Position numbers and translations under genes: made by a program. Under the pieces are notes generated by a model. The model saw only the letters and a list, made by a program, of their open reading frames with translations, searched no databases and was not told the DNA's origin. DNA of 8,624 nt from Bacteroidota bacterium (lineage in GTDB: Bacteria > Bacteroidota > Bacteroidia > Bacteroidales > PUMT01), in assembly GCA_003556985.1 (NCBI GenBank), contig PWPZ01000272.1:1-8624 (forward strand). Reading direction: 5' to 3'. Of the stretch, positions 1 to 6,354 are shown piece after piece. Position 1 is the first letter of the stretch. The number at the start of each line of letters is the position of its first letter.

Positions 1-158
1 ACCACCGAGCCGATAGCCGCATTCCTTTTGGCTGCCCCTGCCCTTTCTATGGGTTCTTTGGTCAGCTCGTAAATAAATCCAAGAGAAGCTGATGAAATAA
101 AAGTAATTACCACCAGCGCCATAATCATATTGACGAATGTAGATTCTCTTTTAGCCAT
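1..158 (-). CDS. rnfG: RnfG, ion-translocating oxidoreductase subunit G (5' part only)
   Basis: Only the first 52 codons are present; the gene runs off the left edge. The translation begins MAKRESTFVN and continues with one hydrophobic segment (about residues 9-30), followed by a charged stretch (ELTKEPIERA) and an Ala-rich part. This is the usual start of RnfG: an N-terminal membrane anchor ahead of an extracytoplasmic domain that carries FMN covalently bound to a Thr. That FMN-binding domain lies outside the window, so the call rests on the N-terminus plus position directly after rnfD, where rnfG belongs in Rnf operons. The ATG overlaps the end of rnfD by 8 nt (ATGGCTAA contains the rnfD stop), and an AGGAGGT site (164-170) lies 5 nt upstream, inside rnfD. 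This suggests translational coupling and fixes the start. In the complex RnfG passes electrons between the other flavin and iron-sulfur subunits. Confidence 0.87.
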   Translation of the reverse strand, partial: MAKRESTFVNMIMALVVITFISSASLGFIYELTKEPIERAGAAKRNAAIGSV

Positions 159-1149
159 TTTTTACCTCCTCTCCAAATCCATCGGGTTTTACATATTTAT
201 TGATGAGTGGTACGAAAGCGTTCATTATCAATATAGCAAAGGAGACGCCTTCGGGGTAAGCCCCGAACACCCTTATGGCAACGGTTATCACTCCGATACC
301 AATGCCGAATATCCACATGCCTTTTGGTGTCATGGGCGATGTCACATAGTCGGTCGCCATATAAATAGCTCCCAGCATCAATCCCCCGGTAAGAAGATGG
401 AAAAGGGGGTCGGCATTATCATAAGGATTTATCAGCCAGAGTATTCCCGTAAAGACCAGTACCGAAAGTATGATCGATGCCGGGATATGCCATGTAATTA
501 TTTTCCTGAAAACCATATATATTCCTCCTGCGATAAGAGCAAGAGCCGATATCTCCCCCATGCTGCCATGCATATATCCCAGGAAAAGATCCATATAGCC
601 CGGGAGCTGTTCCATCAGCTGAGGCACGGTTTCCTGTGCCGATAATCCCTCTTTCATAATTCCCAGGGGAGTAGGGCCGGTAACCGCATCGGTATACTGC
701 AGCCTGGAAGCTACCGGGGTTGGCCAGCTGGTCATCTGTACGGGAAAGGAGATGAATAAAAACACCCTCCCCACCAGCGCGGGATTAAAAGGATTATTCC
801 CCAGTCCCCCGAAAGTCATCTTCCCCACACCGATAGCCACCAGCGCACCGATAACTATAATCCACCAGGGGAGGTTGGTGGGGAGATTAAATGCAAGAAG
901 GAGTCCGGTAACCAGCGCCGATCCGTTGGTGACTGAAGGCTCTGTTTTCATCAGATATTTCTGTATCAGGTATTCGAAAGCCAGGCAGGAAACTATACTT
1001 ATAGCGGTAACTATCAATGCGCCAATTCCGAAAAAATATACTGAAACCAGGAATGCCGGCAGGAGTGCATATACAACTCCGTACATCAGCTTTTTTACGG
1101 TATAGTCGCCGTAGTAATGGGGAGAGGGAGAAACAATCAATTTATCCAT
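151..1149 (-). CDS. rnfD: RnfD, membrane flavoprotein subunit of the Rnf complex
   Basis: A 332-residue polytopic membrane protein of the NqrB/RnfD family. About eight hydrophobic segments are visible, at roughly residues 21-42, 43-62, 95-115, 196-215, 222-241, 250-268, 276-296 and 300-316. Family blocks are clear: GGLGNNPFNPALVGRVFL (114-131), GAIYMATDYVTSPMTPKG (260-277) and YPEGVSFAILIMN (298-310). Thr160 in DAVTGPTPLG is the expected site of phosphoester-linked FMN; most relatives have Ala where this protein has Pro159. RnfD forms part of the ion-translocating membrane core and takes part in electron transfer with RnfG. The start MDKLIVSPSPH matches the family's usual N-terminus, although no Shine-Dalgarno sequence precedes it. 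An 83-nt gap separates it from rnfC, and its last 8 nt overlap rnfG. Identity is secure; flavin attachment is inferred from the family. Confidence 0.96.
   Translation of the reverse strand: MDKLIVSPSPHYYGDYTVKKLMYGVVYALLPAFLVSVYFFGIGALIVTAISIVSCLAFEYLIQKYLMKTEPSVTNGSALVTGLLLAFNLPTNLPWWIIVIGALVAIGVGKMTFGGLGNNPFNPALVGRVFLFISFPVQMTSWPTPVASRLQYTDAVTGPTPLGIMKEGLSAQETVPQLMEQLPGYMDLFLGYMHGSMGEISALALIAGGIYMVFRKIITWHIPASIILSVLVFTGILWLINPYDNADPLFHLLTGGLMLGAIYMATDYVTSPMTPKGMWIFGIGIGVITVAIRVFGAYPEGVSFAILIMNAFVPLINKYVKPDGFGEEVKNG
164..170 (-). promoter_or_regulatory. Ribosome-binding site of rnfG
   Basis: AGGAGGT on the minus strand, 5 nt before the rnfG ATG and lying inside the last codons of rnfD. It is a near-perfect Shine-Dalgarno match, which stands out because most starts in this window lack one. 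It supports the rnfG start at 158. Confidence 0.75.
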
Positions 1150-1216
1150 TGGTATAAATCAGGTTTGCAACGTGGAGGTTTATATTGTATCTGTTAAGCT
1201 GCGCAAAGGTTGCCAT
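1142..1216 (-). other. Possible 24-codon leader ORF overlapping the rnfD start
   Basis: An ATG-initiated reading frame in the rnfC-rnfD spacer encodes MATFAQLNRY followed by NINLHVANLIYTNG. It ends with a TAA inside the first codons of rnfD, so its last 8 nt overlap rnfD (the same geometry as rnfD/rnfG). The upstream ribosome-binding site is weak (AAGG about 9 nt before the ATG). An open frame this short can easily occur by chance, and I recognise no family. It could help couple rnfD translation to the upstream message, or be meaningless. Confidence 0.15.
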
Positions 1217-1232
1217 GACCCGGCGCCTTGTT

Positions 1233-2564
1233 TTATTGTTTTCTGGATCTGATAATTTTGCTTACTGTTGATTTGCCCAGCCTTATAAAATCCAGCAAGG
1301 GTATGCCCGACGGACAAATATAGCTGCATGATCCGCATTCCATGCAATCCATACCCCGTTCAGCCTCAACCATATCCCATTTCTTATGCTCAGAGGCTGC
1401 TCTCAAAAGGTAGGGCTCCAGGCCCATCGGACAAATGCTTACGCATTTTGCACAGCGAATGCAGTTAAGGGCAGGTTTCCGGAACGATTTTTCTTCGGGA
1501 ATAACCAGGATTCCTGAAGTGCCCTTTGTTACGGGAACGTCAAGGGAATTAAGTGCCTTGCCCATCATTGGTCCCCCGTTCACCACTTTTCCGGTGCCTT
1601 CGGGAAGTCCGCCGGCAGCCTCAATGAGTTCGGCAACCGGGGTTCCGATCCTGACAAGGAAGTTGGAGGGGGTGGAAAGATTTTTGCCGGTAACCGTAAC
1701 ATACCTCTCTATCAGCGGCTTTTTTTTCTGTACTGCCTCATATACGGCAAATGCCGTACCCGCATTATGCACTACCGCACCTACTTCAATAGGAAGCTTT
1801 CCTGAAGGAACTTCCCTTCCGGTTATGGCTTTGATAAGCTGCTTTTCTGCGCCCTGGGGATACTTGACTGTAAGGGGTTGTACCTCAATTTCAGGATAAT
1901 CGCCGATAAGGGACTGAAGATGGCTGATGGCATCGGGCTTATTGTTCTCAATCCCGATCACAGCTTTGTTTACACCAAGCGCCGTCATGATCAGCCTGAT
2001 CCCGACCATCAGTTCTTCCCCCCTTTCAAGCATCAGGCGATGATCGGATGTGAGACATGGTTCGCACTCGGCACCGTTGATGATAAGGACTTCGGCCTTT
2101 TTCCCTTTGGGAACGGAAAGCTTTATATGAGTCGGAAAAGTTGCACCACCCAGTCCGACGATACCCGCTTCCCGCGTTTTCTCAATTATTTCTTCTTTTT
2201 TGGCGGTTATATTCTTTCTCAAAGTATTGCTTGTGTCTATCCCTTCCAGCCATTCATCCTTTTCGGAATTGATGGAAATTGTCATGCGCCTGTAGCCGCT
2301 GCTGTCCATTATCAGGTCTACTTTGGCCACCGTGCCGGTTACCGATGAGTGGATGTTTGCGGAAACAAAACCGCTGCTTTTAGCAATAAGCTGTCCGGTT
2401 TTTACTTTATCTCCCTTTTTTACCAGGGGGTCGGCCTGAGCACCCAGGTGCTGGCCTGCCGGTATATTAACAGTCTTGGGAAGGGGCAGTTCGCGGATTG
2501 GACTGCCTGCTGAGATTTTATCCTCCGGTGGGTGTATGCCTCCTCTGGGAAATGTTTTTATCAC
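1233..2564 (-). CDS. rnfC: RnfC, NADH-side flavo-iron-sulfur subunit of the Rnf complex
   Basis: A 443-residue soluble or peripheral subunit facing the cytoplasm. In order: an N-terminal RnfC barrel-like domain (IKTFPRGGIHPPEDK at 2-16); a complex I 51-kDa-like flavin and NADH-binding domain with GLGGATFPTHIK (137-148), NGAECEPC (163-170) and VVNGGPMMG (327-335); an SLBB-type region around 287-325; and two ferredoxin motifs binding [4Fe-4S] clusters, C368/C371/C374/C378 and C407/C410/C413/C417. RnfC exchanges electrons with NAD+/NADH while RnfB deals with ferredoxin. The length is typical of the short form, without the long Ala/Lys-rich C-terminal tail of enterobacterial RsxC. The start is a GTG at 2564, supported by AGGAGGT 6 nt upstream and by the family-typical N-terminus. 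It sits 57 nt after rnfB and 83 nt before rnfD in one operon. All cluster ligands are intact. Confidence 0.97.
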   Translation of the reverse strand: MIKTFPRGGIHPPEDKISAGSPIRELPLPKTVNIPAGQHLGAQADPLVKKGDKVKTGQLIAKSSGFVSANIHSSVTGTVAKVDLIMDSSGYRRMTISINSEKDEWLEGIDTSNTLRKNITAKKEEIIEKTREAGIVGLGGATFPTHIKLSVPKGKKAEVLIINGAECEPCLTSDHRLMLERGEELMVGIRLIMTALGVNKAVIGIENNKPDAISHLQSLIGDYPEIEVQPLTVKYPQGAEKQLIKAITGREVPSGKLPIEVGAVVHNAGTAFAVYEAVQKKKPLIERYVTVTGKNLSTPSNFLVRIGTPVAELIEAAGGLPEGTGKVVNGGPMMGKALNSLDVPVTKGTSGILVIPEEKSFRKPALNCIRCAKCVSICPMGLEPYLLRAASEHKKWDMVEAERGMDCMECGSCSYICPSGIPLLDFIRLGKSTVSKIIRSRKQ

Positions 2565-2570
2565 TTTATA

Positions 2571-2577
2571 ACCTCCT
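2571..2577 (-). promoter_or_regulatory. Ribosome-binding site deciding the GTG start of rnfC
   Basis: AGGAGGT on the minus strand, 6 nt before the GTG at 2564. The strong site explains use of GTG and fixes the rnfC start; no in-frame ATG gives a better N-terminus. Confidence 0.75.
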
Positions 2578-2605
2578 GCTGGTTTTTATTAATATAAATA
2601 TACTG

Positions 2606-2630
2606 GGAAGTCTTCCGGATATTTATCCGG
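2606..2630. repeat. Adjacent inverted repeats at the rnfB stop codon
   Basis: Two perfect palindromes sit next to each other, sharing two bases. CCGGATA (2615-2621) and TATCCGG (2624-2630) form a 7-bp stem with a 2-nt centre that includes the rnfB stop (2623-2625). GGAAG/CTTCC (2606-2616, one central base) follows on the transcript. The two stems share bases, so they could be alternative folds. No U-tract follows, so this is not a typical intrinsic terminator. A role in mRNA stability or in setting the rnfB:rnfC ratio is possible but inferred. Confidence 0.4.
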
Positions 2631-3471
2631 CAGTTGCCTCCTTTTTCTTTTTTGCCGGAAAATTGACCTCAAGGATTGCATTTGTGGGACATTCCGGGGC
2701 GCACTTTCTACACAGCCTGCATTTTTTGGCATCAATATAAGCAAGGTTATTTTCCAGGGTAATTGCTTCATAGGGGCAGACTTTCACGCATTTTCCGCAA
2801 CCTATGCAGGCAACTTTACAGTTTTTCCTTGCCACAGCACCTTTTTCCCGGTTAATGCACGATACGTATATTTTGCGGTCTTTCTTGTTTTTCTTTCTGA
2901 GCTCGATAATATCCCTCGGGCAGGCCACTACGCAGGCATTGCATGCAGTACAATTATCATCGTTTACTTCGGGAAGATTCGTTTCCGGGTTCATGTGGAT
3001 CGCATCGAAGTTGCAGGCTTCAACACATTCTCCAAATCCAAGGCAGCCGTATGGACATCCTGATTCGCCCGTATAAAGCGATGACTCTATGGTACAGGAA
3101 CGGGCGCCGTCGTAAACGTTTGTTTTTGGCCGGTGATCGGGAGTTCCTGCGCAACCGACGACAGCCACAAGCGGGTCTTGTTGCCCCAGCTCTTTACCCA
3201 GTATGGATGCGATTTTCTCCATGTCTGCGCTGCTGCTTACCGGGCAATTCAGATCTGAAATGTCTTCCGATTTTACAAGTGCTTCGGCAAACGCCCTGCA
3301 TCCGGGGTATCCGCATCCACCACAATTTGCGGCCGGAAGCTCCTCTTCCACCTGTTCGATACGGGGATCTTCTACAACATGGAACTTTTTGGCGACTAAA
3401 AAAAGTATCAGGGCAGCGGCCAGTCCCATTGCACTTACAATAATTATGGAATTTATAATAATATCACTCAT
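2623..3471 (-). CDS. rnfB: RnfB, multi-cluster ferredoxin-oxidising subunit of the Rnf complex
   Basis: A 282-residue electron-entry subunit. A single N-terminal membrane helix (about 5-27) is followed by the Rnf-type [4Fe-4S] domain with C50, C53, C58 and C76 (AANCGGCGYPGC). Two ferredoxin-like pairs follow. The first has C139/C143/C149/C153 and C174/C177/C180/C184. The second has C222/C225/C228/C232 and C251/C254/C257/C261. That is room for up to five [4Fe-4S] clusters; C107, C126, C205 and C218 are extra. The protein is much longer than the roughly 190-residue, three-cluster proteobacterial RsxB and resembles the long form of anaerobes. RnfB accepts electrons from reduced ferredoxin at the cytoplasmic face. 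The C-terminus is a short Lys-rich tail. Only 6 nt separate it from rseC, with no clear Shine-Dalgarno sequence, so translational coupling is likely. Identity is secure; cluster number is inferred from Cys spacing. Confidence 0.97.
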   Translation of the reverse strand: MSDIIINSIIIVSAMGLAAALILFLVAKKFHVVEDPRIEQVEEELPAANCGGCGYPGCRAFAEALVKSEDISDLNCPVSSSADMEKIASILGKELGQQDPLVAVVGCAGTPDHRPKTNVYDGARSCTIESSLYTGESGCPYGCLGFGECVEACNFDAIHMNPETNLPEVNDDNCTACNACVVACPRDIIELRKKNKKDRKIYVSCINREKGAVARKNCKVACIGCGKCVKVCPYEAITLENNLAYIDAKKCRLCRKCAPECPTNAILEVNFPAKKKKEATAG

Positions 3472-3477
3472 AGTTGT

Positions 3478-3900
3478 CTACATTTTTTGCAATCTGAAAG
3501 AAAATTCCTTTTTTAATTTCTCCCTTAAGAGGAACAGACCAGCATAATAGGGGATAAGACTTGCAAGAGACAGTATGCCGGCAATAAATTCTTTCAAACC
3601 AAGGGCGGTAAAGATTATCAGTAATGCAAGCACAATCATAAAAGGTAACAGATACCCCAGTCCCAGCGCTTTCAATCCAAGCGATTGCTCCAGGACTACC
3701 ATTATTTTCTCACCGGCCGAATAATTATCGCCTGGCATGCGAACCACGTTTATTGTTTTTTCACCGGTAGCGCCTATGGAGCAGGAGCTATTGGCCCGGC
3801 AATTTCCACAGGCAGACTCCGGATTGACATTCACCATTATCTCCCTTTCGCCTATCTTGCTGATCACACCCACATGTTCGATAGTTCCGGAATAACCCAT
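3478..3900 (-). CDS. rseC: RseC/MucC-family membrane protein, putative Rnf/SoxR-reducing system accessory factor
   Basis: A 140-residue protein. The N-terminal domain (1-70) has a C31-x2-C34-x5-C40 motif (ACGNCRANSSC), which is the RseC family signature. Two membrane helices follow (about 79-100 and 103-125) and then a basic tail (REKLKKEF). In Escherichia coli RseC acts with RsxABCDGE, the Rnf homologue, to keep SoxR reduced; RseC is also encoded in the rpoE operon there. In Bacteroidetes it commonly heads the rnf operon. Here it is the first gene, 6 nt before rnfB, with no sigma-E or anti-sigma genes nearby, so a job with Rnf is more likely than envelope-stress signalling. The Cys residues might bind a metal or cluster or do thiol chemistry; this is inference. 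The ATG at 3900 has an A-rich upstream region without a Shine-Dalgarno site. Confidence 0.9.
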   Translation of the reverse strand: MGYSGTIEHVGVISKIGEREIMVNVNPESACGNCRANSSCSIGATGEKTINVVRMPGDNYSAGEKIMVVLEQSLGLKALGLGYLLPFMIVLALLIIFTALGLKEFIAGILSLASLIPYYAGLFLLREKLKKEFSFRLQKM

Positions 3901-3963
3901 ATTGTTTTTTTTATTGCAAAAACATATTACAAATCCAACTGCCCGTAAATCAGGCTTGTAATC

Positions 3964-4071
3964 ATGGTTCGTGTTCCTGTGACCGTTGCAGCCTGTTTAG
4001 TGACAGGGCCCTTACCGGTCGTTTTGATCTTATTTTGGCAAAAAGCAAAAATATTGATGTTAATTTTATAA
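3964..4071 (+). other. Possible 35-residue hydrophobic ORF antisense to the rnf leader
   Basis: An ATG frame encodes MVRVPVTVAACLVTG, then PLPVVLILFWQ and a short tail ending MLIL. It is strongly hydrophobic and could form one membrane segment. There is no good ribosome-binding site or plus-strand promoter box upstream, and no family is recognised. It lies opposite to the flanking minus-strand genes. Chance is the simplest explanation. Confidence 0.12.
4046..4053 (-). promoter_or_regulatory. Candidate -7 box of the rnf operon promoter
   Basis: TATTTTTG on the minus strand matches the Bacteroidetes -7 consensus TAnnTTTG. It would place transcription start roughly 140 nt before rseC. No convincing TTTG -33 element is found at the usual 19-21 nt spacing, so this is only a candidate in an A/T-rich spacer. 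Confidence 0.25.
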
Positions 4072-4106
4072 AGGTTGCGTTTTGTCATATTTTACCATGA
4101 TACACA

Positions 4107-4129
4107 TAATTTATAATTATTATAAATTA
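4107..4129. repeat. A/T-only perfect palindrome downstream of recG
   Basis: TAATTTATAA (4107-4116) and TTATAAATTA (4120-4129) are exact reverse complements separated by TTA. The stem is 10 bp and entirely A/T, about 30 nt after the recG stop and about 200 nt before rseC. No U-run follows on either strand. It could be a weak recG terminator hairpin or an operator for a dimeric regulator of rnf. Neither is shown by the sequence. Confidence 0.4.
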
Positions 4130-4159
4130 GATGCCGATGGTTATGGCAAATTGCTCCTG

Positions 4160-6268
4160 TCAGCTTATTCTCCTCCAGTTATCCGCTTCAGGATGAAGTT
4201 TTTGCAATTGCTTTCTGAGCAGTTCCTGACCCGGTTTCTCAAGCAGCGGGTCCTCATCAAGAATGACTGCTGCCTGTTGACGGGCGTATTCCAGTATCTG
4301 GTTATCTTTGCCCAGATGGGATATTTTCAGGTCAAAAGGAAAACCGCTTTGCATTGTTCCTTCCATATCTCCCGGTCCCCTGAGTTTCAGATCGGCCTCG
4401 GCAATTTCAAACCCGTCGTTCGTTCCCGTTATGGTTTTCATCCTTTGCCGCGCCTCGTTGGAAAGCTTATAGGAAGTCATAAATATACAATATGATTGAT
4501 CCGCTCCGCGCCCAACCCTGCCTCTTAACTGATGCAGCTGCGAGAGTCCGAACCTTTCGGCGCTTTCGATAACCATAACACTTGCATTGGGCACGTCTAC
4601 ACCCACTTCGATTACCGTTGTGGCAACCAGGATATGTGCCCGGCCCGAAATAAACTGCTGCATTCCGGTTTCCTTGTCGGCCGGCTTCATTTTGCCGTGC
4701 ACTATTGAAACCACATAGTCAGGCTGGGGGAAGGCCCTGGTGATGCTCAAATACCCGTCTTCCAGATCCTTGTAATCCATTTTTTCCGATTCGCTGATAA
4801 GTGGATATACAACATATATCTGTCTGCCGAGACCGATCTGTTTTCTCATAAAACCAAAAAGTACCTCCCTTTTCGAATCATAATAGTGGGCCGAGATTAT
4901 TGCCTTGCGCCCCGGAGGAAGCTCATCGATCACCGAAACCTCAAGATCTCCGTATACTGTCATGGCAAGAGTTCTGGGTATGGGAGTGGCTGTCATGACA
5001 AGCACATGGGGGGGGTCCGGATTTTTCTTCCACATTTTGGCCCTCTGGGCCACTCCGAACCTGTGCTGCTCATCAATAACCACGAGTCCGAGCTGCCTGA
5101 ACCGTACACTTTCCTCAATCAGCGCATGTGTGCCTATCAGTATATGCATTTCTCCCGACCTTAGCTGGTCATGGAGCACGATGCGTTTGTTCTTACGGGT
5201 CGAGCCGGTAAGCAGTCCGACTTTGACAGGCAGCTTTTCAAGCATTTTAGACAGAGTTGAATAATGCTGGGTGGCAAGTATTTCGGTTGGTGCCATCAGG
5301 CAGGCCTGAAAGCCGTTGTCAACTGCGATGAGCATGCTCATCACTGCCACCAGGGTTTTGCCACTGCCCACATCTCCCTGCAACAACCTGTTCATTTGCC
5401 TGCCCGTTGCGGTGTCCTTTCGGATCTCACGCAACACCCGTTTCTGGGCGGAAGTCAGTTCAAAAGGAAGATGCTCATGATAGAAACTATTTAACAGCCG
5501 GCCAACCCTCTTAAACACGAATCCCCTTATTTTCTGATTCCTGTCTGCTTTCTGCCTGAGTATCCCCAGCTGAAGGTAAAACAGTTCTTCGAACTTCAGC
5601 CTGTATTCTGCCTTTTTCAGGAGTTCGGGACTCTGGGGAAAATGGATGTTTAAAAGGGCCTCATTCAACCCAGCCAGTTTTAACCTCCCGGTGATATTTC
5701 CGGGCAGTGTTTCTGGAATTTTGCCGTAAACCATGGTCAGAAGCTTGTTTTGAAGCTTTTGTATCACCCTGGAGGTTATAAAACTGTTCTTAAGCTTTTC
5801 GCTGGTGTTGTAAAAAGATTGCAAGGAGGCATTTATAGTTTTTTCCTGTTTTCCGGGATCCTCCATTTCCGGATGAACAAGGTTGACCTTGTTATTAAAT
5901 ACAGTAGGTTTGCCATATACGACGAACTGCTTTCCCGGTTTCATCAGGTCGGCTATCCATCTTAATCCCCTGAACCAGACCAGCTCAATGCTTCCCGTGC
6001 CGTCTGAAATACTGGCGGTGAGCCTTTTATTTCTTCCACTGCCTGTATATCGGGCGCTTATTATTTTGCCTTCGAACTGAATATACGGCAAATCGCCCGA
6101 AATCTGCGATATCTTATAAAACCTTGTGCGGTCAACATGTTTATAGGGGAAATAAAAAAGAAGATCGCCGAAAGTATTGATGTTAAGTTCCTTTTTCAGA
6201 AGTTCAGCCCTTTTAGGCCCTACCCCGGCAAGAAATTTAATGTCTCTGTCAAGTATATCTGTCTGCAT
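4160..6268 (-). CDS. recG: ATP-dependent DNA helicase RecG
   Basis: A 702-residue superfamily 2 helicase, about the usual length for Bacteroidetes RecG. The N-terminal wedge and OB-fold region (about 60-135, including LTASISDGTGSIELVWF) binds branched DNA. The first helicase domain has Walker A GDVGSGKT (298-305), MAPTEILA (325-332), the RecG-type DEQHRFG box (399-405) and the TAT motif in MTATPIPRT (425-433). The second has IVHGKMKP (522-529), ATTVIEVGVDVPNA (549-562) and QLRGRVGRG (580-588). The C-terminal TRG-like region includes LKLRGPGDMEGTMQSG (627-642). RecG drives branch migration and regresses stalled replication forks in the cytoplasm. The ATG at 6268 has an A-rich leader with no Shine-Dalgarno site; MQTDILDRDIKFLAGVGPKRA matches the family start. 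All core motifs are intact. It is transcribed toward rnf but separated by 259 nt, so co-regulation is doubtful. Confidence 0.98.
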   Translation of the reverse strand: MQTDILDRDIKFLAGVGPKRAELLKKELNINTFGDLLFYFPYKHVDRTRFYKISQISGDLPYIQFEGKIISARYTGSGRNKRLTASISDGTGSIELVWFRGLRWIADLMKPGKQFVVYGKPTVFNNKVNLVHPEMEDPGKQEKTINASLQSFYNTSEKLKNSFITSRVIQKLQNKLLTMVYGKIPETLPGNITGRLKLAGLNEALLNIHFPQSPELLKKAEYRLKFEELFYLQLGILRQKADRNQKIRGFVFKRVGRLLNSFYHEHLPFELTSAQKRVLREIRKDTATGRQMNRLLQGDVGSGKTLVAVMSMLIAVDNGFQACLMAPTEILATQHYSTLSKMLEKLPVKVGLLTGSTRKNKRIVLHDQLRSGEMHILIGTHALIEESVRFRQLGLVVIDEQHRFGVAQRAKMWKKNPDPPHVLVMTATPIPRTLAMTVYGDLEVSVIDELPPGRKAIISAHYYDSKREVLFGFMRKQIGLGRQIYVVYPLISESEKMDYKDLEDGYLSITRAFPQPDYVVSIVHGKMKPADKETGMQQFISGRAHILVATTVIEVGVDVPNASVMVIESAERFGLSQLHQLRGRVGRGADQSYCIFMTSYKLSNEARQRMKTITGTNDGFEIAEADLKLRGPGDMEGTMQSGFPFDLKISHLGKDNQILEYARQQAAVILDEDPLLEKPGQELLRKQLQKLHPEADNWRRIS

Positions 6269-6279
6269 TTTTGTTAGTT

Positions 6280-6321
6280 ACCGTTACGGTGATGCCGGTT
6301 GTCATTTAAAAAGCCGGCACC
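6280..6321. repeat. Inverted repeats between divergent recG and methyltransferase starts
   Basis: Two small dyads lie in the 106-nt divergent gap. ACCGTTACGGT (6280-6290) is a perfect palindrome around one base. TGCCGG (6293-6298) pairs with CCGGCA (6314-6319), and the stem can be lengthened through GGT/ACC with a 3-nt bulge. They start about 11 nt upstream of the recG ATG. They might be an operator or a leader hairpin; no regulator is suggested nearby. Confidence 0.3.
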
Positions 6322-6346
6322 TGCATATGCTTTGAACAATTCGGCG

Positions 6347-6354
6347 TATTTTTG
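6347..6354 (+). promoter_or_regulatory. Candidate -7 promoter box for the methyltransferase gene
   Basis: TATTTTTG fits the Bacteroidetes TAnnTTTG element and lies 20 nt before the ATG, giving a very short leader. A TTTG at 6331-6334 is only 12 nt upstream of it, too close for the usual -33 spacing. Candidate only. Confidence 0.28.

Larger units (their letters stand above)
3901..4159. other. Spacer between recG and the rnf operon
   Basis: This 259-nt gap is the largest in the window. It lies downstream of recG and upstream of rseC, both on the minus strand, and must supply any rnf promoter not shared with recG. It is A/T-rich at both ends with a more G/C-rich middle (about 3965-4020). It holds an A/T palindrome (4107-4129), a TATTTTTG box on the minus strand (4046-4053), a short stem CCTGT/ACAGG (3992-3996 with 4003-4007), and a 35-codon hydrophobic frame on the plus strand. 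No tRNA, riboswitch or clear U-tract terminator is visible. Confidence 0.5.

Noticed and set aside
752..3443. Several open plus-strand frames of 80-166 codons across the rnf genes
   Set aside because: They are antisense to rnfD, rnfC and rnfB, which show strong family motifs throughout. The antisense translations have no recognisable domains and no start signals.
4082..6080. Plus-strand frames of 65-137 codons within and around recG
   Set aside because: They lie opposite an intact 702-residue RecG with all helicase motifs and look like composition-driven shadows.
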